Part shown: one piece after another, positions 1 to 4,534 of the stretch
Layout: each line of letters starts with the position of its first letter
Position numbering within the stretch: the first letter of the stretch is position 1
Assembly: GCA_020441225.1 (NCBI GenBank)
Contig: JAGRMP010000103.1
Location: 1 to 8,191, forward strand
DNA from: Maritimibacter sp.
GTDB lineage: Bacteria; Pseudomonadota; Alphaproteobacteria; Rhodobacterales; Rhodobacteraceae
DNA length: 8,191 nt
Reading direction: 5' to 3'
Program-made: the position numbers and the translations under genes
The notes under the pieces: generated by a model
Database searches by the model: none
Seen by the model: the letters and a program-made list of their open reading frames with translations, nothing else
What the model was told of the DNA's origin: nothing

Positions 1-120
1 CCGTTTTTGCACGACAAATGAACCGCAACGTGCAGAAGAAACACATCATACGCGCATAAAGTGTGGAATGGCCAAGGGCCCCGGGCGGCGAAACCGATGA
101 AAGCGGGGATCGCGCAGAGA

Positions 121-149
121 TTGAATCGGCGCCCGGTTCCGGTTAACAA
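121..149 (+). promoter_or_regulatory. Candidate sigma70-type promoter for the small exported protein
   Basis: TTGAAT (121-126) and TAACAA (144-149) are separated by 17 bp. The -35 matches the consensus at four of six positions and the -10 at about three of six. The site lies roughly 90 bp upstream of the GTG start at 237 in a stretch less GC-rich than its surroundings. The rest of 1-236 shows no convincing gene, only a short inverted repeat (TGCACG 8-13 with CGTGCA 29-34). The promoter is inferred from weak motif matches only. Confidence 0.25.
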
Positions 150-236
150 TGGACCAGAATTCGCCAGATAAATGACACATGCAGATGTCAGACTCTGGGC
201 CGCAGGGAACAAACTGCGCAGATTGGGGCTATGTGA

Positions 237-521
237 GTGGCAGACGATCCGAACACCGACGCACGGTCGCGACCGACGGGTGAAGTGCGCTATACCCGCC
301 GCGAAGCGCTTGCCGCGATGGCGAAGTATTCCGCCGCAGTCGGCGGCGCGGCGTCGACCATAGTGACAGCCGATGGGCTGGTGTCTGCGGCCTCGGCCTA
401 TCCGGAATGGCTGTCCAGGTTTTGCCAGCGCAATCCCAACCATTGGCTGTGCACCTGGGAAGGCTGGGAAACCTGGGACGGCAACGGCAGGGGCAACGGA
501 AACGGCCGGATCCAGTTCTGA
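237..521 (+). CDS. Small Tat-type exported, tryptophan-rich hypothetical protein
   Basis: I do not recognise the family. The 94-residue product starts at GTG 237; an in-frame stop lies immediately upstream (234-236), so no longer start exists in this frame. GGGG at 225-228 could be a weak ribosome binding site. Residues 20-22 (T-R-R) followed by E-A-L-A and an Ala/Gly/Val-rich stretch (about 28-54) resemble a twin-arginine signal peptide, and AASA (51-54) is a plausible signal-peptidase site before Tyr55. The predicted mature part is only about 40 residues, with two cysteines (63 and 72) that could form a disulfide, five tryptophans between 58 and 80, and an Asn-Gly-rich tail (82-91). The next genes are an EPS-associated regulator and galU, so a role at the cell surface is possible but is only inferred from context. 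The reading frame could be spurious, but the ordered signal, cleavage site and Cys/Trp pattern argue for a real gene. Confidence 0.6.
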   Translation: MADDPNTDARSRPTGEVRYTRREALAAMAKYSAAVGGAASTIVTADGLVSAASAYPEWLSRFCQRNPNHWLCTWEGWETWDGNGRGNGNGRIQF

Positions 522-671
522 GCCCGCCTGCCCCCCCTCGCATCCGTCCGCCTCAGCCACCACCGCAGCACGCGATCCAGACCCCGTGCCAACCGGTCGC
601 CAGGACGCGCGAGCTCTTCTATTGTTCACGGCAGAACGCAACGGAATGCTCCGGCGTCGCACGCCCGGCGC

Positions 672-693
672 GCCGATCCCCGACCGGATCGGC
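672..693. promoter_or_regulatory. Inverted repeat upstream of the MarR-type regulator
   Basis: GCCGATCC (672-679) and GGATCGGC (686-693) form a perfect 8-bp inverted repeat with a 6-bp spacer, 38 bp upstream of the regulator's ATG. MarR-type proteins commonly bind inverted repeats in their own promoters, so an autoregulatory operator is possible. A hairpin in the leader RNA is the alternative. The remainder of the 522-731 gap holds no gene that I can support; a weak TTGTTC (622-627) and AATGCT (645-650) pair with a 17-bp spacer might be the promoter. Confidence 0.35.
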
Positions 694-731
694 CGGAGGC
701 GCGCAAACGCCGGCAGCCCAGGAGGCCCGCC

Positions 732-1130
732 ATGACGCCACCCGACGCTCTGCCCCCCGCCCCGGATCGGACGATCCCCCAAAGCGCCGGGAGCGTTCGG
801 CGGGACGCCCTGCGCGCGGATCTGCGCTTTCGGCTGCTGCGGACCCTCGACACCACGCCCAACCTCAGCCAGCGGGGCCTGGCCGAGGCCATCGGCGTGA
901 GCCTCGGCGCCGCCAACGCCGTGCTGAACGCGATGATCGAGGCCGGCCTGGTTCAGATCGCCGGCACGACGGCCGCTCGGTCGCAGTTCCGCATCAGCTA
1001 CGCGCCGAGCGACGCCGGGCGGGCCGAGGCGCGTCGGCTCCGGGCCCCCTATCTGGCACGGCGCCGGGCCGAGCGCGCGGCGCTCGACGCCGAGATCGCC
1101 GCGCTGGAAGCGGAGGTGCCCGACATGTAA
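732..1130 (+). CDS. MarR family EPS-associated transcriptional regulator
   Basis: This 132-residue protein is a probable DNA-binding regulator of exopolysaccharide genes. GGAGG at 721-725 sits 6 nt before the ATG and fixes the start. Residues 28-42 form an amphipathic helix (RADLRFRLLRTLD). A winged-helix core follows, with the N-L-S-Q-R-G-L-A-E-A-I-G-V-S-L-G-A-A-N helix-turn-helix at about 44-62 and a second helix (VLNAMIEAGLVQIAG, 64-78) leading into the wing. The C-terminal 35 residues are Arg/Ala/Glu-rich and probably helical or coiled-coil. This layout (short protein, 'LSQ.xLA..xGVSLG' motif, 'L..MIE.GLV' helix, C-terminal coiled coil) matches the small EPS-associated MarR family usually found in polysaccharide clusters. 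The first 25 residues are Pro-rich and look disordered. galU, 191 bp downstream on the same strand, supplies a polysaccharide precursor, which fits the assignment. The effector ligand and target genes cannot be read from the sequence. Confidence 0.8.
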   Translation: MTPPDALPPAPDRTIPQSAGSVRRDALRADLRFRLLRTLDTTPNLSQRGLAEAIGVSLGAANAVLNAMIEAGLVQIAGTTAARSQFRISYAPSDAGRAEARRLRAPYLARRRAERAALDAEIAALEAEVPDM

Positions 1131-1210
1131 ACCCGCGCGGACCGGCACGCGTTGCGGGGCGCGCATCCGCCCGGTCCGGCCGGCGGTTTCGCCCGGCGCC
1201 GCATTCGAAA

Positions 1211-1222
1211 CCGTTCGAACGG
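1211..1222. promoter_or_regulatory. 12-bp perfect palindrome upstream of galU (candidate operator)
   Basis: CCGTTCGAACGG is a perfect 12-bp palindrome located 99 bp upstream of the galU start in the 191-bp gap after the EPS regulator. A second TTCGAA core lies at 1204-1209, just to its left. Closely spaced TTCGAA cores are consistent with a regulator binding site controlling galU, perhaps for the adjacent MarR-type protein. No clear -35/-10 pair was found next to it, so its function is inferred only from symmetry and position. Confidence 0.35.
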
Positions 1223-1321
1223 GCGCTTTCGACCGCCCGGGACGGGTTGTCGAATTGCCCCGGAAGGCTGTCCGCGATATGCCAAGGACGATTCCATTGC
1301 GAAAGTGAGCCCGGAGCTGTC

Positions 1322-2152
1322 ATGTCCACGCCCAAGGTCCAGAAAGCCGTTTTTCCCGTCGCCGGTTTCGGCACCCGCTTCCTTCCCGCCACCAAGGCGA
1401 TGCCGAAGGAGCTGCTGCCGATCGTCGACAAGCCGATCATCCAATACGCCGCCGAGGAAGCGGTGCGGGCCGGGATCAACACGCTGATCTTCGTCACCGG
1501 ACGGCACAAACGCGCGATCGAGGACCATTTCGACGCAAATCTCGAGCTCGAGGCAGCGCTGAGGGAAAAGGGCAAGGACGACGCGGCGGAGATGGTGCAC
1601 AACCTGCTGCCGCCCGAGGTCGAGTGCATTTTTGTCCGCCAGCCGGTGCAGCGCGGGCTCGGCCATGCGGTGGCCTGCGCCGAACGCGCCGTCGCCGGTG
1701 CGCCCTTCGCGGTGCTGCTGGCCGACGACTTTCTGATCTCGCAGGATCCGGGGGTGACCGCGGGTCTGGTCGAAGCCTACGAAAAGACCGGCAACACCCA
1801 GCTTTCGGTGATGGAAATCGACGGGCCGGACATCTCGAAATACGGTGTGGTCAAGCCCGGCGAGGCGGCCGGAAAAGTGGCCGGGCTGGTCGAGAAACCG
1901 AGCTTCAACATGGCGCCGTCCAACCTTGCCTCGATCGGACGATACGTGCTGACGCCGGATATCTTCGACATCCTGCGCGACCTGCCGCCGGGATCGGGCG
2001 GCGAGATCCAGCTTGCCGACGCGATCAACATCCAGGCGGCCGAAGGGCGTGTCGAGAGTGTCGTGCTCCAGGGCACCCGGTACGATTGCGGTTCGGTCGA
2101 CGGCTATCTCGATGCGATCACCGCGGTCGCGGCGGACCGGCGCAAGGGCTGA
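1322..2152 (+). CDS. galU: UTP--glucose-1-phosphate uridylyltransferase GalU
   Basis: The enzyme makes UDP-glucose from UTP and glucose-1-phosphate (EC 2.7.7.9) in the cytoplasm, feeding exopolysaccharide, lipopolysaccharide and glycan synthesis. The 276-residue length is typical of bacterial GalU. Visible hallmarks are the nucleotide-binding loop FPVAGFGTRFLPATKAMPKE (11-30), the Q-P-V-Q-R-G-L-G-H-A-V segment (107-117), the metal-binding LLADDF (132-137), V-E-K-P-S (190-194), G-G-E-I-Q-L-A-D-A-I (226-235) and Y-D-C-G-S (254-258). ATG 1322 is preceded by GGAG (1313-1316) at 5 nt. The frame stays open far upstream, but the extension is compositionally random and overlaps the regulator gene, and homology to GalU begins at this ATG. 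The adjacent EPS-associated regulator supports a surface-polysaccharide role. Confidence 0.96.
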   Translation: MSTPKVQKAVFPVAGFGTRFLPATKAMPKELLPIVDKPIIQYAAEEAVRAGINTLIFVTGRHKRAIEDHFDANLELEAALREKGKDDAAEMVHNLLPPEVECIFVRQPVQRGLGHAVACAERAVAGAPFAVLLADDFLISQDPGVTAGLVEAYEKTGNTQLSVMEIDGPDISKYGVVKPGEAAGKVAGLVEKPSFNMAPSNLASIGRYVLTPDIFDILRDLPPGSGGEIQLADAINIQAAEGRVESVVLQGTRYDCGSVDGYLDAITAVAADRRKG

Positions 2153-2186
2153 CGGCAACCGCCCGGGGCGGAACGCAGCGGCGGCC

Positions 2187-2224
2187 CGGGCGGAGGAACC
2201 GCCCGTCCGGCCGGGAACCGGCCG
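2187..2224 (+). terminator. Two consecutive GC-rich hairpins after galU
   Basis: CGGGCGG (2187-2193) pairs perfectly with CCGCCCG (2199-2205) around a 5-nt AGGAA loop. CGGCCGG (2208-2214) pairs with CCGGCCG (2218-2224) around a 3-nt GAA loop. The first hairpin begins 34 bp after the galU stop. There is no T-run, so a classical intrinsic terminator is not shown. The stems could still stop transcription, slow it, or protect the galU mRNA 3' end. The 14-bp tandem repeat begins 2 bp after the second stem. Confidence 0.4.
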
Positions 2225-2226
2225 CA

Positions 2227-2310
2227 CCGCACCAGAAAGTCCGCACCGGCGAATCCGCACCAGAAAGTCCGCACCGGCAATTCCGAACCGGCAATTCCGA
2301 ACCAGCAAAG
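2227..2310. repeat. Six tandem copies of a 14-bp unit
   Basis: Six consecutive 14-bp units fill the stretch without insertions or gaps: ccgcaccagaaagt, ccgcaccggcgaat, ccgcaccagaaagt, ccgcaccggcaatt, ccgaaccggcaatt and ccgaaccagcaaag, at 2227, 2241, 2255, 2269, 2283 and 2297. Units 1 and 3 are identical, units 2 and 4 are nearly so, and units 1-2 and 3-4 together form a 28-bp higher-order duplication. The period is not a multiple of three, so the array is unlikely to be coding. It sits between galU and dgoK and could be a variable-number locus or a protein-binding array; nothing in the sequence decides this. Confidence 0.9.
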
Positions 2311-2321
2311 GACCGAAGACG

Positions 2322-2390
2322 ATGACCGGCCCCGACCCTGCACGGCCCGCGATCCGGCCCCCGGGACCTTCCCGGCGCTGCGCCCGATGA
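2322..2390 (+). CDS. Possible 22-codon leader ORF coupled to dgoK
   Basis: An ATG at 2322 is preceded by AAAGGA (2307-2312) at 9 nt and opens a 22-codon frame. Its TGA (2388-2390) overlaps the dgoK ATG (2387-2389) as ATGA. The peptide is rich in Pro and Arg and resembles no known protein. dgoK itself has no recognisable ribosome binding site, so ribosomes finishing this leader could restart on dgoK. The first bases of the leader (ATGACCGGCCCC) also resemble the dgoK start (ATGACCGCCCCGG), so the overlap may be a duplicated start region rather than a functional leader. The coding status is uncertain. Confidence 0.35.
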   Translation: MTGPDPARPAIRPPGPSRRCAR

Positions 2391-3301
2391 CCGCCCCGGT
2401 GGCATGGATCGCGGTCGACTGGGGCACGTCGCGGCTGCGCGCCTGGGCGATCGCCGAGGACGGCACCCTCGGCGCCGAGGCGCGGTCCGACAAGGGCATG
2501 GCCGGGCTCGCGCCCGCGGAATTCGAACCCGCCCTCCTCGACCTCGTCGCCCCCTGGCTCGACGCGGCGCGCGTAACCCCGGTGATCGCCTGCGGCATGG
2601 TCGGCGCTCGCCAGGGCTGGGTCGAGGCCCCGTATCGGGTGGTGCCCTGCGCGCCGCCCGGCCCGGGCGACGCCATCGCCGCACCGACCGCCGATCCGCG
2701 CCTCTCGGTCACGGTCCTTCCCGGACTGGCGCAGACCCGCCCCGCCGACGTGATGCGCGGTGAGGAAACCCAGGTGGCCGGGTTTCTCGCCGACACCCCC
2801 GATTTCGACGGCACGCTCTGCCTGCCCGGGACCCACACCAAATGGGTGCAGGTTTCGGCCGGCGAGGTCGTGAGCTTCCGCACCGTGATGACCGGGGATC
2901 TCTTTGCCGCGCTTTCGGGCCACACGGTGTTGCGCCACACCCTTGGCACCGGCGATGACCGGACCGCCTTCCTCGACGCGGTGGCGGATGCGATAGCCCG
3001 GCCCGAAGCGCTGACGGCACGGCTGTTTTCACTGCGAGCCGAGGGGCTCCTGGGCGAGCTTGCGCCGGGCACCGCCTCGTCGCGGGCCTCCGGCCTGCTG
3101 ATCGGCGCGGAGCTGGCGGGCGCCCGGGGGTATTGGCTCGGAACCCGGCTCGCGGTGATCGGTACGGGCGGTCTTGCGGATCTCTACGCTGCCGCGCTCG
3201 GTGCGCAAGGGGTGACGGTCGAACGGTTTGACGCCGATCTGGCCGTGCTCGCGGGGCTGAAAGCCGCGCACGCGGCCATGTCCGGGACCGCGCCCCAATG
3301 A
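2387..3301 (+). CDS. dgoK: 2-dehydro-3-deoxygalactonokinase DgoK
   Basis: This kinase phosphorylates 2-keto-3-deoxy-D-galactonate at O6 using ATP (EC 2.7.1.58), the penultimate step of galactonate (De Ley-Doudoroff) catabolism in the cytoplasm. The 304-residue length is typical. Visible family marks are the N-terminal phosphate-binding V-D-W-G-T-S (10-15), the D-K-G segment (35-37), M-R-G-E-E-T-Q (123-129), P-G-T-H-T-K-W (147-153), F-R-T-V-M-T-G-D-L-F (164-173) and the C-terminal nucleotide-binding I-G-T-G-G-L-A-D-L-Y (258-267). The ATG at 2387 gives the expected N-terminus (hydrophobic strand, then DWGTS), although no Shine-Dalgarno sequence precedes it. Its last bases overlap dgoA by 4 bp, so the two are surely co-transcribed. 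The dehydrogenase, dehydratase and transporter genes that usually complete the pathway are not in this window. Confidence 0.93.
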   Translation: MTAPVAWIAVDWGTSRLRAWAIAEDGTLGAEARSDKGMAGLAPAEFEPALLDLVAPWLDAARVTPVIACGMVGARQGWVEAPYRVVPCAPPGPGDAIAAPTADPRLSVTVLPGLAQTRPADVMRGEETQVAGFLADTPDFDGTLCLPGTHTKWVQVSAGEVVSFRTVMTGDLFAALSGHTVLRHTLGTGDDRTAFLDAVADAIARPEALTARLFSLRAEGLLGELAPGTASSRASGLLIGAELAGARGYWLGTRLAVIGTGGLADLYAAALGAQGVTVERFDADLAVLAGLKAAHAAMSGTAPQ

Positions 3302-3906
3302 GCCGCAATATCATCGCCATCCTGCGCGGCGTCCGCCCCGACGAGGTCGTCGGGATCGGCGCGGCGCTGATGGCCGCGGGGATCGACACGATCGAGGTGC
3401 CGTTGAACTCCCCCGACCCGCTCGACAGCATCTCCGCCCTCGCCCGGGCCTTGGGCCCACGGGCCCGGATCGGGGCCGGGACCGTTCTCGAGGTGCCTCA
3501 GGTGGCAGCGGTGAAGGCCGCGGGCGGGTCGCTGATCGTATCGCCGGACATGAACCCGGCGGTCATCGCCGCGACCCGGGCGGCCGGTCTGGCCTCCTAC
3601 CCCGGCGTGATGACCCCGACCGAGGCCTTTGCCGCGCTGCGCGCCGGCGCGACCGGGCTGAAGCTCTTTCCCGGGGCGCTGATCGGCCCTGGCGGTCTGT
3701 CGGCGATCCGGGCCGTGCTGCCCGCCGGAACCCGGTGCTGGGCCGTCGGAGGCGCCGGCCCCGACAATTTTGCCGCCTGGATCGCCGCGGGTGCCTATGG
3801 GTTCGGCATCGGCACCGCACTCTACCGGCCCGGCGCGTCGGCGCAGGAAGTGGGCGCCAGGGCCGGGGCCGTGGTCGCCGCCTACGACGCCGCGACCGGA
3901 GCGTGA
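3298..3906 (+). CDS. dgoA: 2-dehydro-3-deoxy-6-phosphogalactonate aldolase DgoA
   Basis: This class I aldolase cleaves 2-keto-3-deoxy-6-phosphogalactonate to pyruvate and D-glyceraldehyde-3-phosphate (EC 4.1.2.21), the reaction directly after DgoK. The 202-residue length fits the KDPG/KDPGal aldolase (Eda-like) family, a single TIM barrel. Visible residues are Arg10 in A-I-L-R-G, Glu33 in I-E-V-P, and the Schiff-base Lys122 in L-K-L-F-P. All three are shifted by four from the positions I recall for the E. coli enzyme (Arg14, Glu37, Lys126). G-A-G-T-V (59-63), S-P-D-M-N (82-86), P-G-V-M-T-P-T-E (102-109) and the phosphate-binding V-G-G-A (150-153) and G-I-G-T-A-L-Y (170-176) are also present. 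The pairing with dgoK (ATGA overlap) favours the galactonate enzyme over glucose-type Eda. Confidence 0.93.
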   Translation: MSRNIIAILRGVRPDEVVGIGAALMAAGIDTIEVPLNSPDPLDSISALARALGPRARIGAGTVLEVPQVAAVKAAGGSLIVSPDMNPAVIAATRAAGLASYPGVMTPTEAFAALRAGATGLKLFPGALIGPGGLSAIRAVLPAGTRCWAVGGAGPDNFAAWIAAGAYGFGIGTALYRPGASAQEVGARAGAVVAAYDAATGA

Positions 3907-3918
3907 AGCGGCGCTCTC

Positions 3919-3945
3919 CCGGCTCCGGAGATCCGGGGCAGCCGG
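3919..3945 (+). terminator. Hairpin after dgoA (candidate transcript end)
   Basis: CCGGCT-CCGG (3919-3928) pairs with CCGG (3933-3936) and AGCCGG (3940-3945) around a 4-nt AGAT loop, with a 3-nt GGC bulge on the right arm. This gives ten G/C-dominated base pairs starting 13 bp after the dgoA stop. No T-run follows, so it is a transcript-end or mRNA-stabilising stem rather than a proven intrinsic terminator. Confidence 0.45.
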
Positions 3946-4122
3946 TGACCGCCGCCGCAGGCCCGGCCCGGAAATCGGCCCCGAAATCGTGACCGGAAGA
4001 CCGCGACCGGAGCCACAGGCGACCGCGGCCGACGCCCGGGCCGCCGCGGCTCAAGTCGAAAGCCGGGAGGTGGATTGGCCCGCGCGAATGCGGTGGAAGT
4101 GGGGCCGCCTTGAGGTGACATT

Positions 4123-4150
4123 AAATCCAGAAATCCGGATTTCCGGATTT
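4123..4150. repeat. 28-bp near-perfect palindrome in an AT-richer island
   Basis: The left arm AAATCCAGAAATCC (4123-4136) and right arm GGATTTCCGGATTT (4137-4150) are reverse complements except for one pair (A4129 with C4144). The core GAAATCCGGATTTC (4130-4143) is a perfect 14-bp palindrome. Each arm is also a near-direct repeat of an 'AAATCC'/'GGATTT' block every 8 bp, and a further CGGATTT occurs at 4159-4165. The island differs in composition from its surroundings. With no spacer, it fits a dimeric protein's operator better than a terminator. It lies 385 bp upstream of the kinase start. Confidence 0.75.
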
Positions 4151-4219
4151 CGGCGGTTCGGATTTACTTCCTGAAATCAATTCATTACGGAGGATCTCAG
4201 CGGAGCCCCGCGGGGCGCG

Positions 4220-4234
4220 TTAACGATTTGTCAA
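4220..4234 (+). promoter_or_regulatory. CtrA-box-like site TTAA-N7-TCAA
   Basis: TTAA (4220-4223), seven bases, then TCAA (4231-4234) matches the alphaproteobacterial CtrA consensus TTAA-N7-TTAA with one mismatch. It also contains GTTAAC (4219-4224). The site is upstream of a histidine kinase gene, which is a sensible CtrA target, but a single near-match in a less GC-rich patch may be chance. Confidence 0.25.
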
Positions 4235-4373
4235 GACACCGCCCCACAGGATGCCCCGCAGTGTGAGGGCTCGAGCGTCCCCGGCCGGCCCTGCCCCCAA
4301 ACCGCAGAACCACGCCCCCGCTTCACCCGGTGAACCGGGGCGCATCGCGGCGCTCCGCGGTCGCCGCGACGGC

Positions 4374-4464
4374 TTTCGCCCGAAACGCCATCCACGCGAC
4401 CGGTCGCGCGCCCCGGGGCGAAGAACAGAGTACCGCCGCCCGATTGTTCACACTTCGCCCGAAG
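4374..4464. promoter_or_regulatory. Two related palindromes (TTCG-CC-CGAA) upstream of the kinase gene
   Basis: TTTCGCCCGAAA (4374-4385) and CTTCGCCCGAAG (4453-4464) are both perfect inverted repeats with a CC centre and share the core TTCGCCCGAA. Their centres are 79 bp apart, and the second is 70 bp upstream of the kinase ATG. A pair of identical-core palindromes in one control region is the usual look of a regulator binding twice. A direct repeat CCGAATT (4470-4476 and 4480-4486, 10-bp period) lies just downstream. The binding protein is unknown. Confidence 0.4.
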
Positions 4465-4534
4465 ATCGTCCGAATTCTACCGAATTGCTGACCTAGCTTC
4501 GGTTTGGAAACCCAAGCGACGAGGCGATTGGCCG

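Larger units (their letters stand above)
3907..4534. other. 628-bp intergenic region without a supported gene
   Basis: Open frames here are short and Arg/Pro-rich and look like chance frames of GC-rich DNA. The left third (to about 4100) resembles degenerate GC-rich spacer with loosely repeated 'ccggaa'/'ccgaaa' blocks. About 4117-4190 is clearly AT-richer and contains a 28-bp near-palindrome. GGAGGA at 4189-4194 looks like a ribosome binding site, but no start codon follows at a workable distance. The right part holds a GCCCCGCGGGGC palindrome (4205-4216), a CtrA-box-like site, TTCACCCGGTGAA (4322-4334) and two related TTCG-CC-CGAA palindromes. The region most likely carries the dgoA transcript end and the control region of the kinase gene. 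Confidence 0.6.

Noticed and set aside
8..34. TGCACG/CGTGCA inverted repeat near the left edge as a terminator of an upstream gene
   Set aside because: The stem is only 6 bp with a 15-nt loop, and neither strand has a T-run downstream of it. The gene it might serve lies outside the window.
172..363. 63-codon plus-strand frame overlapping the small exported protein
   Set aside because: It is Arg-rich and featureless, and conflicts with the frame at 237 that has an export signal and a Cys/Trp pattern.
407..1321. In-frame upstream extension of galU (305 codons)
   Set aside because: It overlaps the small exported protein and the MarR-type gene in another frame and has Arg/Pro/Ala-rich random composition. 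GalU homology and a ribosome binding site start at 1322.
2227..2310. Tandem repeat as a CRISPR array
   Set aside because: Units are 14 bp, directly adjacent and without unique spacers, and no cas genes are present.
1049..2938. Minus-strand open frame of 629 codons opposite galU and dgoK
   Set aside because: It is antisense to galU and dgoK, crosses the noncoding tandem repeat, and is Arg/Gly/His-rich with no recognisable domain. Long antisense frames are expected in GC-rich DNA.
4189..4194. GGAGGA as a ribosome binding site for a hidden small gene
   Set aside because: No ATG, GTG or TTG follows at a workable distance, so no gene can be supported.
4251..4496. 81-codon plus-strand frame in the large intergenic region
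   Set aside because: It is Arg/Pro-dominated, has no ribosome binding site, and contains the palindromes that look regulatory. No family resemblance.
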